A stretch of DNA of 64,000 bases from Fibrobacter sp. UBA4297 (GTDB taxonomy: Bacteria > Fibrobacterota > Fibrobacteria > Fibrobacterales > Fibrobacteraceae), in the NCBI RefSeq assembly GCF_002394865.1, contig NZ_DGUZ01000009.1:62001-126000 (forward strand), in the 5' to 3' direction. A program made the translations under genes and the position numbers. This document shows positions 16,315-25,462 of the stretch, piece after piece (positions within the stretch are counted from its first letter, which is position 1; each line of letters opens with the position of its first letter). The notes under the pieces were generated by a model. It was not told where the DNA came from, did not search any database, and saw nothing but the letters and a program-made list of their open reading frames with translations.

Positions 16315-18108
16315 TTAAATCTTGGATATCGTAGCGATGACGTGTTCGGCGCCGAAGTTCGGGAGCCCAATGGCGGTCAGGAACTTGCTTATCTTGTGTT
16401 CATTCTGGAAGTGCAAGTTTTCAATCTTGAACCCTTCCTTGTTGCACAGCGTATAGAAGTCCTTCACCGTCAAAAGGCGGATGTTCGGCGTATCGTACCA
16501 TTCGTAGGGGAGTTCTTTGGAAATTGGCATGCGTCCGTGGAGCATCAGGCTTCCGCGGGCAGACCAGTGCCCAAAATTCGGGAACGTCACGATGACTTGC
16601 TTTGCAACACGCAAAAGCTCGTTCAAAAGCGCCACCGGGTCGCGAATTTCCTGAATCGTGCGATTGATAATGGCGTAGTCGAAACTGCCGTCCTTGAGGT
16701 CGGCAATGCCACTTTCGTCCAAGTCGCGTTGGATGACCGGCACATCTTTTTCGAGGCAGTCGAGAATTCCTTTGATGTTTTTTTCGATGCCAAAGCCCGA
16801 GACTTTCTTCTTGTGGATAAGGTAATCCAACAGGTCGCCGCTGCCGCAACCGAGGTCGAGTACATGGCTTCCTTCCTTTACGAGTTTGCCGAGGAGGTTA
16901 AAGTCGTTCTGGTCGTGGAATACAGGCACTGCCTGCGTTCCGTTTTGCGGGATAATCTTAGAATCGAGGAATCGGCCTACAGCTTTACCGAGCTCGCCCA
17001 CTTCAATCAAGAATCCGTCATGGCCAAATTGCGTGTCGAGTTCGAGGCTTGTCACAGTCTTGCCGGTGTTGATGAGCGCGCTTGTAATGCGGCGGCTCTC
17101 GTGCGGCGGGAAAAGCCAGTCGGTCGAAAGGTTCACGTTCAGGACTTCAGCCTTGATGCCCTTGAATGCGTTTTCGATGCTGCCGTATTCCGTTTCGAGG
17201 TCGAACGCGTCGGTCGCATGTGCGATGTGCAAGTAGCTGTTTGCATCAAAGCGGTCGACGAATTTCGTTCCCTGATAACGTAAGTAGCTTTCGATGGGCA
17301 AGTTCAAGTCGTACGGCGTCGAGTAAGTGACGGCGTGGCTTCTGTTTTCCTGGTCCTGGGCGCGCTTGAACTTCTTCTCCATGCCAACGGCAGAGAGGTA
17401 CGTGATGTGCGCGAGTTTGCGGGCGTTCGCAAGGCCAATGTCCGGTCTTGTCTTACCTTCTTCGTAATAGTCACCGCCGTGGAAGTTCGGGTCCTGCGTA
17501 ATGACATCGCGGGCCACGACTTCAAAGCCGAGTGCCTGGCTAGAAAAGCGCGGAGAGCTTGCAATCACGATGATGCGCTTCACCTGTTCTGGGTAGTAAA
17601 TCGCCCATTTCATCGCCTGGAATCCACCCATGGATCCACCGATGACGCTGTAGAATTCCTTGATGCCAAGAGCGTCTGCGAGTTCCTTTTGGGCGTGAAC
17701 CATGTCGCCTATCGTAATGGTAGGGAAGGTACTGCCGTAGGGCTTGCCCGTGCGCGGGTTGATTGTTGCCGGGCCAGTAGAGCCCTTGCATCCTCCAAGG
17801 ATGTTGCTGCAAACTACAAAGAATCGGTCTGTATCGATAGCCTTGCCTGGTCCGATGAGTTCGTCCCACCAGCCGGGCTTCTTGTCATTTTCTGTGTACC
17901 AGCCGGCGGCGTGCGCATCGGCGGTCAACGGCGAACAAACCCACACGGCGTTATCGCCGGCGGCGTTCAATGTGCCGTACGTTTCGTAACGGATGGTCAG
18001 GGCCGGGAGCGTCTTGCCGTTTTCCAGTAAAAAGCCCTGTTCACCATAATCCTTGTTGAAATCCTTGGGGATTACGGGACCAAACGATTTATGCAAATAT
18101 TCACTCAT
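16315..18108 (-). CDS. metX: homoserine O-acetyltransferase MetX fused to MetW methyltransferase-like domain
   Basis: The protein has 597 residues. Residues 1-390 are MetX, an alpha/beta hydrolase that acylates homoserine in methionine synthesis. It has the nucleophile Ser159 in GGSMGG, Asp330 in STDWLFPP and His363 in GHDGFL. Residues about 400-597 are MetW, with the SAM-fold motif VLDLGCGSGDLLDYL and later DYAIINRTIQE and VTFPNFGHW. In many proteobacteria metX and metW are separate neighbouring genes, whereas here they form one polypeptide. ATG 18108 is preferred because a TATATTTA box lies five bases before it. The in-frame ATG at 18114 falls inside that box. Confidence 0.93.
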   Translation of the reverse strand: MSEYLHKSFGPVIPKDFNKDYGEQGFLLENGKTLPALTIRYETYGTLNAAGDNAVWVCSPLTADAHAAGWYTENDKKPGWWDELIGPGKAIDTDRFFVVCSNILGGCKGSTGPATINPRTGKPYGSTFPTITIGDMVHAQKELADALGIKEFYSVIGGSMGGFQAMKWAIYYPEQVKRIIVIASSPRFSSQALGFEVVARDVITQDPNFHGGDYYEEGKTRPDIGLANARKLAHITYLSAVGMEKKFKRAQDQENRSHAVTYSTPYDLNLPIESYLRYQGTKFVDRFDANSYLHIAHATDAFDLETEYGSIENAFKGIKAEVLNVNLSTDWLFPPHESRRITSALINTGKTVTSLELDTQFGHDGFLIEVGELGKAVGRFLDSKIIPQNGTQAVPVFHDQNDFNLLGKLVKEGSHVLDLGCGSGDLLDYLIHKKKVSGFGIEKNIKGILDCLEKDVPVIQRDLDESGIADLKDGSFDYAIINRTIQEIRDPVALLNELLRVAKQVIVTFPNFGHWSARGSLMLHGRMPISKELPYEWYDTPNIRLLTVKDFYTLCNKEGFKIENLHFQNEHKISKFLTAIGLPNFGAEHVIATISKI

Positions 18109-18113
18109 ATGCA

Positions 18114-18121
18114 TAAATATA
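18114..18121 (-). promoter_or_regulatory. TAnnTTTA promoter box of metXW
   Basis: TATATTTA on the minus strand ends five bases before ATG 18108. It supports that start and predicts a nearly leaderless mRNA. Confidence 0.45.
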
Positions 18122-18339
18122 GTAAAAGATTTAGTTGCTGTTCACTTGATGCCGCGCTTGAAAATGAAAAATATGTATGAGTAAAGAGGGGGTGTGCTAT
18201 AAAATGCAAGGGTATAGTTTTTTTTATGTAATGGGATATACTTGTTAATAATAACGAATAATGTTGTAACCCTAAAAGTAAATGAATTATTTTATCTGTT
18301 GTTCTTGGCCGTTGCATTGCAGAATTGAATGTTGTATAT

Positions 18340-18369
18340 AAAATAAAAAGCTCCTGTAAAGACAGGAGA
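18340..18369 (-). terminator. intrinsic terminator of dnaA
   Basis: CTCCTGT CTTT ACAGGAG on the minus strand is followed by CTTTTTATTTT. It lies 27 bases beyond the dnaA stop. The stretch 18122-18339 between it and metXW is AT-rich with no gene that I can see. Confidence 0.8.
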
Positions 18370-18395
18370 TACATAAGAGCTTATGTTGCTTAAAA

Positions 18396-19721
18396 CTAGT
18401 CGTGTATGGTATTCTTGAGGCTTTCAATTAAGCGGGCAAAGCTCGGATCGGTTTCCATCTCTTTCTTGACGCTCTTGATGGCGTGCACAACGGTGGAGTG
18501 GTCCTTGCCGCCAAAACGGGAACCGATGCTCTGCAAGCTGATGGGGGAGAGTTCGCGCATGAGGAACATGGCGACCTGGCGAGCCTTCGAGATTTCCTTG
18601 GTGCCGCGGCCCGGTTCGATGAGCTTAGTCTCGGGAACTTCGTAGTGCTGCGATACGGCATGGAGCACGGAGTCTAGGCTTACGCGGCGACGGAGTGTCG
18701 GGGCGATTTCGGTGACGACCTTCTGTGCGATATTCATGTCGATGTCGTGGCTCATGAGGCTCGACTGGAGCGTGAGCTTGATGATGGCGCTCTCGAGGCA
18801 ACGCACGTTGCTTGCAATATTTTCAGCAAGGTAACGGATGACTTCGTCGCTGATTTCGAGGTGGCGTTCTTCGGCCTTCTTGTGGAGGATGGCTTCGCGC
18901 GTTTCGACGTCAGGCGGCTGGATGTCAACGGTTAAGCCCCAGGAAAAGCGGCTCACGAGGCGGTCGGAGAGGTTTTTCACTTCGGCGGCGGGAGCATCGG
19001 AGGTAAGCACAATCTGCTTGCCAGCCTGGTGCAGTGCGTTGAAAATCAAGAAAAATTCGTTTTGCGTTTCGTACTTGCCCGTCCAGTTCTGGATGTCGTC
19101 AATCAGGAGAATGTCCACTTCGTTGCGGTAGAAATCGGACATTTCAGTGATGCGTTTTTCTTGCAGGCACTTCATGTATTGCTGCGAGAAGTCTTCGGAT
19201 GTGAGGTAAATCACACGCTTGGTCGGGTCTTCTTCGAGAATGTAGTTACCGATGGATTGGAGCAAGTGCGTCTTGCCAAGACCTGAAGAACCATAAATAA
19301 ATAGCGGGTTGTACTGCGTTCCATCAGGATTCCTTGCTACGGCGAGAGCGGCGTTGAAGGCGAGCTGAGCCTTGTCGCCCGGGACGAAGTTTTCGAAGCG
19401 AAAACTGCCAGAAAGCGGAACGCTCGGCTTGATAAATTCGCGGAAAGAGTTGTCGGAGGAGCTTGTTTGCGGCTGGTAAACGTCTTGCGGCTGGAATTCA
19501 AATTCCACCGGAGCTTCGTCGTGGGAAACGTCTTTCCAGGCGAGGCGGATAAGATCTTTGTAAGCGGCGTAGACTTTAACATCAAGTCCGGGGGGCACCG
19601 CGATAACGGCGTGTCCTGGGGTTTGGCTTACAAGTTTGGTCTGTGCAAAATATGTCTTGAATACCGTGTCCGACAGCATTCCGTGGAGGTAGTTCAAGCA
19701 TCTTTCCCATTCAACCTGCAT
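18396..19721 (-). CDS. dnaA: chromosomal replication initiator DnaA
   Basis: This 441-residue protein binds DnaA boxes and opens the replication origin. Domain I is about residues 1-75, followed by a short linker. The AAA+ domain has Walker A GSSGLGKT (144-151; most DnaA proteins have GNTGLGKT) and Walker B ILLIDDIQ. Domain IV ends in GGKDHSTVVHAIKSV, the DnaA-box binding signature. ATG 19721 is favoured, with AGGA about seven bases upstream. A TTG at 19727 would also be in frame. dnaN and recF are not adjacent. It could be a second DnaA-like protein, but every domain is present. Confidence 0.95.
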   Translation of the reverse strand: MQVEWERCLNYLHGMLSDTVFKTYFAQTKLVSQTPGHAVIAVPPGLDVKVYAAYKDLIRLAWKDVSHDEAPVEFEFQPQDVYQPQTSSSDNSFREFIKPSVPLSGSFRFENFVPGDKAQLAFNAALAVARNPDGTQYNPLFIYGSSGLGKTHLLQSIGNYILEEDPTKRVIYLTSEDFSQQYMKCLQEKRITEMSDFYRNEVDILLIDDIQNWTGKYETQNEFFLIFNALHQAGKQIVLTSDAPAAEVKNLSDRLVSRFSWGLTVDIQPPDVETREAILHKKAEERHLEISDEVIRYLAENIASNVRCLESAIIKLTLQSSLMSHDIDMNIAQKVVTEIAPTLRRRVSLDSVLHAVSQHYEVPETKLIEPGRGTKEISKARQVAMFLMRELSPISLQSIGSRFGGKDHSTVVHAIKSVKKEMETDPSFARLIESLKNTIHD

Positions 19722-19745
19722 CTTCAATCCTCATCCGATTAATAA

Positions 19746-19799
19746 TCTATCAACAACTTAGGCGTTATAATTTAGCTAATTCTTCGGAATGTTGATAGA
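19746..19799. promoter_or_regulatory. inverted TCTATCAACA pair upstream of dnaA (possible DnaA-box-like operator)
   Basis: TCTATCAACA at 19746-19755 and its exact inverted copy at 19790-19799 lie 34 bases apart in an AT-rich region upstream of dnaA. CTATCAACA matches the DnaA box TTATCCACA at seven of nine positions. It may serve in autoregulation or be part of an origin, but this is inference. Confidence 0.35.
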
Positions 19800-19922
19800 C
19801 TTAACGGGGAAATAAACCTAAAAAAATTCTTACTTAAATGTAAAAGAAAATTAACATTCGTATTTGGGCTTTAGCGTGCGCCTGCAAAGTGTTCATTTTT
19901 CGCAAATTTTCTAATTTTTTTT

Positions 19923-20501
19923 ATGATGGAATTATATACTCTTGTGGATTATCTTTTTTGGATTCCCGTTCTTTTCTGGGTGGGGCTCCATTTTTGGTTT
20001 AGGAACGTTTCGTACGTCGTTTTTTTGAAAAAGCAATTGGACCGAGGCGAAAAGTGGGCGTATGTTCTGGAAGAATACGTGAAAAATCCAGGGCGTGTGA
20101 AGTTTTTGCGCTTTTGCGATTATCTATTTACTGCCGTGGCTTCCATATCGACGGCGACTGTTGTCGTGTGGACTTTGAGAAAATTTGGGTTTGCGGAAAT
20201 GGCGAACTTCGGCTTTGTGACAGTAATCCTTTTCTTGGTGCTTGCGAATTTTATGAAGCGCAGGACGGAACTCAAGCTCACGGACTTGTTCCAATCGGCT
20301 TTTTATCTGGAATATCGCTGGGTGAATTACGGAATTCAGCGCAAGGGTATTACGATGTCGGATGAAAATATTCGGGATCGCGCGGGACTCAGCTATGCGC
20401 ATAAGCTCCGCAATGCCGAAGACCATGGCCGTTTCTGGAAGTACGTAAAGTCGATGGCTGCGTCTAAAAAGGTGCCGCCGGAAATGTTCGAGGTGTATTA
20501 G
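19923..20501 (+). CDS. small integral membrane protein of unknown function
   Basis: This 192-residue protein has three hydrophobic segments (about residues 7-25, 65-84 and 92-108). The rest is cytoplasmic-looking and charged. I recognise no family. It is divergent from dnaA across about 200 AT-rich bases. A TTAGAAC-type repeat begins within 15 bases of its stop. ATG 19923 is followed at once by a hydrophobic helix. The neighbouring ATG at 19926 is an equally possible start. Confidence 0.55.
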   Translation: MMELYTLVDYLFWIPVLFWVGLHFWFRNVSYVVFLKKQLDRGEKWAYVLEEYVKNPGRVKFLRFCDYLFTAVASISTATVVVWTLRKFGFAEMANFGFVTVILFLVLANFMKRRTELKLTDLFQSAFYLEYRWVNYGIQRKGITMSDENIRDRAGLSYAHKLRNAEDHGRFWKYVKSMAASKKVPPEMFEVY

Positions 20502-20509
20502 TTGGCAGA

Positions 20510-20656
20510 ACTTAGAGCTTAGAACTTAGTAGGCAGTAGGAAGTGGATTGTAAACAGGAATGTTATGAGTTTGTTTTTGTTTGTCATGCCCGATACCGAT
20601 CGGGCATCGCCTTCACCTCTTGTCTGACGGCTATTGACTAATGACCATTGACCAAG
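20510..20656. repeat. composite repeat: TTAGAAC words, GTAGGAAGT, GTCATGCCC palindrome, ATTGACTAATGACC
   Basis: In order, it holds AGAACTTAGAGCTTAGAACTTAG, then GGCAGTAGGAAGT, then the palindrome ATGCCCGATACCGATCGGGCAT (20586-20607), then CTATTGACTAATGACCATTGACC. It shows four repeat families stacked in one 150-base gap. Confidence 0.7.
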
Positions 20657-20666
20657 TAGAGCAAGT

Positions 20667-21764
20667 ATGATTGATAAATTGGATTCTTTAGATGTGGGCG
20701 AGAAGGTGCTCGAAGGCAAGGCGGCGTGGAAGTACGCCGAGGATGTCTTGCAGCTGGTGTCGCGTACGTTTGCACTGAACATCCAGGTTTTGCGTGGCAA
20801 GCTGCACCGCAGTATTTTGCTTGCGTACCTTTATTTGCGCATTGCCGATACGGTCGAAGATGACCCGGACATGAAGGCGGGCGAAAAGGATTACGTGCTT
20901 GCACTGTTTGCTGACGTGTTCAAGACGGGTGCGCTCGAAACCGAAAAAATCCGTGCGTTTGTGGATGCACTCCCGGAATCGTGGCATGGCTCCGAGGACC
21001 CGAACAAGGATCTTTGCACCAAGGCCGAAGTCGTGGTGCCGCTCTTGAAGTCGCTCCCCGAGGTTTATAGAAAACCTGTTTGCGGTGTGGTTGTTGAAAT
21101 GTGCGGTGGCATGGCTAAGTTTGCGCTCCGCCAGGAGGCGGCGCTTTCGTCGGGCTGGTTCACGCTTGAAAATGTAGGCGAGCTTGATGAATACTGCTAC
21201 TATGTGGCTGGCATTGTTGGCAAACTCTTGACGAAGCTTTTTTCGGCGGATACGTGCCTGATTGGCGCAAAACGTGAGGCTGAACTTTCGAAACTGGACG
21301 TTAGCTTTGGGCTTGCCTTGCAGGTCGTGAACATTGTGAAGGACTGTGTCGAAGATTCTGGACGCCGCGTGTGCTTTATCCCCGAAGAAATTTGCAAGCG
21401 TCATGGCTTTGCGCATCCGAGTGAACTCTTCAAGAATGGCGCCGATGTCGAGAAGTGTGGTGCCGTGCTTTCGGAACTTGTCCAAAAGGCTTGGCGTCAT
21501 TTGGATGATGCTATTGCCTACACGAAGCTTATCCCGAACATCAAGATGCGCACGAGGCTCTTTTGCCTATGGCCACTCTTTATGGCGGCAGAGAACTTGA
21601 GCTTGATAGGGGATGGCGTGTCGGTGTTCACTTCGGACAAGAAAGTAAAGATAACGCGCGATACCGTTAAGCGGATAGTGAAGGAAACATCGATGCACTT
21701 CTATTCGGACAAGTGGATTGATGAAGCCTACGCGAGGATTAAGAATTTAGAATTTAGAACTTAG
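20667..21764 (+). CDS. squalene/phytoene synthase family protein
   Basis: This 365-residue all-helical prenyl synthase would join two prenyl diphosphates head to head. The family motifs are present: SRTFALNIQVL, then LYLRIADTVEDD (first Asp-rich site) and VNIVKDCVEDSGRRVCFIP (second Asp-rich site). The distal helix after residue 250 is also conserved. Squalene synthase is more likely than phytoene synthase, since no carotenoid genes are nearby, but the product cannot be fixed from sequence. The last residues, NLEFRT and stop, are encoded by TTAGAAC-type repeat. That suggests the repeat has replaced the native 3' end. Confidence 0.88.
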   Translation: MIDKLDSLDVGEKVLEGKAAWKYAEDVLQLVSRTFALNIQVLRGKLHRSILLAYLYLRIADTVEDDPDMKAGEKDYVLALFADVFKTGALETEKIRAFVDALPESWHGSEDPNKDLCTKAEVVVPLLKSLPEVYRKPVCGVVVEMCGGMAKFALRQEAALSSGWFTLENVGELDEYCYYVAGIVGKLLTKLFSADTCLIGAKREAELSKLDVSFGLALQVVNIVKDCVEDSGRRVCFIPEEICKRHGFAHPSELFKNGADVEKCGAVLSELVQKAWRHLDDAIAYTKLIPNIKMRTRLFCLWPLFMAAENLSLIGDGVSVFTSDKKVKITRDTVKRIVKETSMHFYSDKWIDEAYARIKNLEFRT

Positions 21765-21780
21765 AGCTTAGAGCTTAGAT
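21748..21780. repeat. TTAGAAC-family repeat overlapping a gene 3' end
   Basis: Five TTAGAAY/TTAGAGC-type units run from inside the last codons of the prenyl synthase into the gap before lspA. Confidence 0.75.
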
Positions 21781-21864
21781 AAGTTTCTATTTACTAGGGT
21801 CTAAAGCATCGGCATCGTCATTGCGATTCCCGCAGGGGCGAAGCAATCTATAAAAAGGAATTTT

Positions 21865-22569
<705 letters not shown>

Positions 22570-23847
22570 ATGAATTACATCGTAGAAGAAAAGCATAATG
22601 GTGAACGTATCGACAAGTTCCTTGTCGGCGTTATGGAAAATGTCTCCCGCACAGACGTGCAGAAGCTGATTGAAGCGGGCGAAGTCAAGGTCGGCGGTGG
22701 CAAAGTCGCGAAGAACTTCCGCGTAGAAACGGGGATGGCGGTTGTCGTTGAAAAGATGATCGAGAAGGAATCATCGACGCTTGAACCCGAAGATATTCCG
22801 CTGAACATCGTTTACGAAGATGATGATATCGTGGTCATCAACAAGCCACGCAATTTGGTGGTGCACCCGGGCAATGGCGTGAGTAAGGGAACGCTTGCCG
22901 CAGCACTTTTGTACCATTTCAAGGAAAATCTTTCGACCGTGAACGGTCCGCTCCGTCCGGGTATTGTCCACCGTCTGGACAAGGATACGCCGGGGCTTAT
23001 GGTGGTTGCGAAAAACGATGCTGCTCACAGGCATTTGGCGCATCAACTCGAAACGCGTACGCTCCACCGCACGTATAATGCGCTTGTGTGGGGCTGCCCG
23101 CGTGACCTTGAAGGAACGATTGACGCTCCGATTGGCCGCAACCCGAAGAACCGTCTCAAGATGGCGGTGGTAAAGGGCGGTAAGGAAAGCCGTACGCATT
23201 ACGTAGCGAAGCAGTTCTTTGCAATTGCAACACTCTTGGAATTGCAACTGGAATCTGGCCGTACGCACCAGATTCGCGTGCATAGCCGTTACACGGGCCA
23301 TCCGGTTGTAGGCGATCCGCTTTATGACGGTCGCGATGAAAGTTTGAACCGTGTGCCGCCTTTGATGAAGCCGGTGGCTGAGAAGGTTCTTGAAATTGCT
23401 CCGGCGCAGCTTTTGCAGGCTGTAAAGATTGAACTCATTCATCCGCGTACGAACAAGAAGCTTACGTTCAAGGTTCCGATGGAAGAGCCGTTTGCAAATG
23501 TGCTCAAGCTCTTGAAAAAGGAATGTCCGGCATCGGCGCCTGTGTATGACGAAGAAGAAGGCTTCCGCGATTTCGATGCGCAGATTCGCTTTGACGAAGA
23601 TGATGAATTTGACGAATACGCAGAACCGCTGGAAATCTCGCCAGACGAAGCCGCTCCTGTGAAGGAACGCAAGACGCGTGCACAGCGCCTCGCTGAGAAG
23701 AAGGCTACTGCCGCCAAGCGCCGTGCCGTTGCAGCCGAACGCAAGCTCATCAAGCAGATGAAGGCTGCTCGCCGCAAGGGAATTGCCCCGGAAGATTTCG
23801 TGGAACCAGGTTACGAACCCACAATAGACCCGGAGCTGCTTGAGTAG
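22570..23847 (+). CDS. rluD: RluA-family 23S rRNA pseudouridine synthase
   Basis: This 425-residue protein has an S4 RNA-binding domain (residues about 1-65) and a pseudouridine synthase domain with VHRLDKDTPGLMVVAK, where Asp is the nucleophile. Later motifs are LESGRTHQIRVH and PVVGDPLYDG. It would isomerise uridines in 23S rRNA. It is longer than the usual 320 residues. A C-terminal extension (about 310-425) is first acidic and then very basic (KATAAKRRAVAAERKLIK), perhaps for RNA binding. The ATG abuts the AACCACTAACC repeat, which leaves no obvious ribosome-binding site. Confidence 0.9.
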   Translation: MNYIVEEKHNGERIDKFLVGVMENVSRTDVQKLIEAGEVKVGGGKVAKNFRVETGMAVVVEKMIEKESSTLEPEDIPLNIVYEDDDIVVINKPRNLVVHPGNGVSKGTLAAALLYHFKENLSTVNGPLRPGIVHRLDKDTPGLMVVAKNDAAHRHLAHQLETRTLHRTYNALVWGCPRDLEGTIDAPIGRNPKNRLKMAVVKGGKESRTHYVAKQFFAIATLLELQLESGRTHQIRVHSRYTGHPVVGDPLYDGRDESLNRVPPLMKPVAEKVLEIAPAQLLQAVKIELIHPRTNKKLTFKVPMEEPFANVLKLLKKECPASAPVYDEEEGFRDFDAQIRFDEDDEFDEYAEPLEISPDEAAPVKERKTRAQRLAEKKATAAKRRAVAAERKLIKQMKAARRKGIAPEDFVEPGYEPTIDPELLE

Positions 23848-23966
23848 GTAATAGGTCATAGGTAACAGGTGGTAGGAGTAAAAATCGCGGCTTCGCCGCC
23901 TGTTATCGATGCACTTGTGCGTGTGACTTTAACCTAAAACCTAATCCCTAAAACCTATAACCTAAC
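23846..23966. repeat. GGTTATAGGT / ACCTATAACC two-armed repeat
   Basis: The left arm has five GGTAATAGGT-like words after the rluD stop. The centre holds CGGCTTCGCCG and TGCACTTGTGCG palindromes. The right arm has ACCTAAAACCTAATCC and ACCTATAACCTAACA words ending at the next start codon. Confidence 0.75.
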
Positions 23967-23967
23967 A

Positions 23968-25395
23968 ATGACTAATTCTTACTTCTTTATCGGTGTTGCT
24001 GGCGTGGGCATGAGTGCCATCGCGCAGTATTTGGTGGGCAAGGGCGTTGCTGTGAGCGGTAGCGACCGTCAGTTCGGCGAGTTCCTGAATGGAAATGCCG
24101 AAAAGCCGCTTGTCATGAGCCAACTCGAAGATTGCGGAATCAAGTGCTTTGCGCAGGACGGTTCCGGCGTTGTCGAAGGGCTTACCGCAGTCGTGGTGAG
24201 CACCGCTATCGAAGATTCGAATCCTGATTTGAAGCGCGCCAAGGAACTAGGGATTCCGGTGATGCACCGCAGCGAAATGCTCGCGAAAATTTCGAAGGAA
24301 GCGCGCACGATTGCGATTAGCGGTACGAGCGGGAAGTCTACTGTGACCGCGATGGTTTACCACATTTTGGAATACGCAGGTCTCCAGCCGTCTGTGATGA
24401 CGGGTGCTGGTCTCGTGAATTTGCAAGCACAAGGCAAGATTGGTAACGCCGTGAGTGGCAAGGGAGAATGGCTCGTTGCCGAAGTCGACGAAAGCGATGG
24501 AACGCTAGTTCGCTATGAACCGGAAATCGGCGTCATTTTGAACATCGACAAAGACCACAAGGAAATCTCCGAGCTTGAACAAATTTTCTTGAAGTTCAGC
24601 CAGAACGTCTTGAGCGCAGGTCACATTTTGATTGTGAACGATGCGCACCCGCTCGCAAAGAAGTTTAGCGCCGGTCGTGAATTTGACTTTGGCTATGAAA
24701 GCTATGTGAGCGTCCAGGGAATTGACTTTAAGTCTGTCGGAACGCATATTCAGTTCCGCGTGCGTCATGGCAATGAACTTGTGAAGTTCGAAATTCCGCT
24801 GCCGGGCAAGCACAATATGGAAAATGCTTTGGCGGCTACTGCCGCTGCGCTCCGTGCAGGTGTTTCACTCCATACGTGTGCCGATGCGCTTTCGTCTTTC
24901 CCGGGCGTGTTCCGCCGTCACCAGATTCTCGGAACGTTCAACGGAGTCACTCTTGTCGATGACTTTGCTCACAATCCGGCAAAAATTGCCGCAAGCATCA
25001 AGAGCGTCCAAGACTTTACCGAAGGCCGCGTGATTGCCTGGTTCCAGCCACATGGCTTTGGTCCGACGCGATTCTTGCGCAAGGATTTGGTGGACTTTAT
25101 CGCCAAGACGCTCCGCCCGATGGATATGGATTTTGACCGCAAGAACGATGTGATGTTCTTCAGTGAAATCTATTACGCTGGCGGAACGGTCACGCGTGAC
25201 ATTAGCGCGGGTGACCTTGCTGATGACTTGATTCTCAAGGGTTGTGAGGCTATTTACATTGCTGACCGCAACGAGTGCGCCAAGAAAATGCTAGAATATG
25301 CAGAACCAGGCGACACGATTTTGTTGATGGGAGCACGTGACCCGAGCTTGCAAGAGTTCGCTCGCTCGGTAAAGCAACTTTTGGAAAATCGTTAA
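23968..25395 (+). CDS. MurC/Mpl-like Mur ligase
   Basis: This 475-residue protein has the three-domain Mur ligase plan. The N-terminal dinucleotide fold is FIGVAGVGMSAIAQYL. The central ATP site is SGTSGKSTVTAMVYH (MurC usually has GTHGKT), followed by VAEVDESDG. The C-terminal domain has DDFAHNPAKI and WFQPHGFGPTRF. The family attaches L-alanine (MurC) or a recycled tripeptide (Mpl) to UDP-MurNAc. The usual dcw cluster is absent here, so this may be a recycling or second enzyme rather than the main murC. Confidence 0.8.
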   Translation: MTNSYFFIGVAGVGMSAIAQYLVGKGVAVSGSDRQFGEFLNGNAEKPLVMSQLEDCGIKCFAQDGSGVVEGLTAVVVSTAIEDSNPDLKRAKELGIPVMHRSEMLAKISKEARTIAISGTSGKSTVTAMVYHILEYAGLQPSVMTGAGLVNLQAQGKIGNAVSGKGEWLVAEVDESDGTLVRYEPEIGVILNIDKDHKEISELEQIFLKFSQNVLSAGHILIVNDAHPLAKKFSAGREFDFGYESYVSVQGIDFKSVGTHIQFRVRHGNELVKFEIPLPGKHNMENALAATAAALRAGVSLHTCADALSSFPGVFRRHQILGTFNGVTLVDDFAHNPAKIAASIKSVQDFTEGRVIAWFQPHGFGPTRFLRKDLVDFIAKTLRPMDMDFDRKNDVMFFSEIYYAGGTVTRDISAGDLADDLILKGCEAIYIADRNECAKKMLEYAEPGDTILLMGARDPSLQEFARSVKQLLENR

Positions 25396-25462
25396 GCGCG
25401 CATTTGGCTCGTGCGGTTGTATTAGACTCGTGTGGTCCTGTCAAAAATAGGGGAAAATTGCA

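Noticed and set aside
16342..17283. A 313-residue frame antisense to metXW
   Set aside because: It is a shadow of codon bias in metXW; no family match and no plausible start signal.
18122..18339. Gene between metXW and dnaA
   Set aside because: The sequence is AT-rich with short frames only and no export signal, motif or ribosome-binding site.
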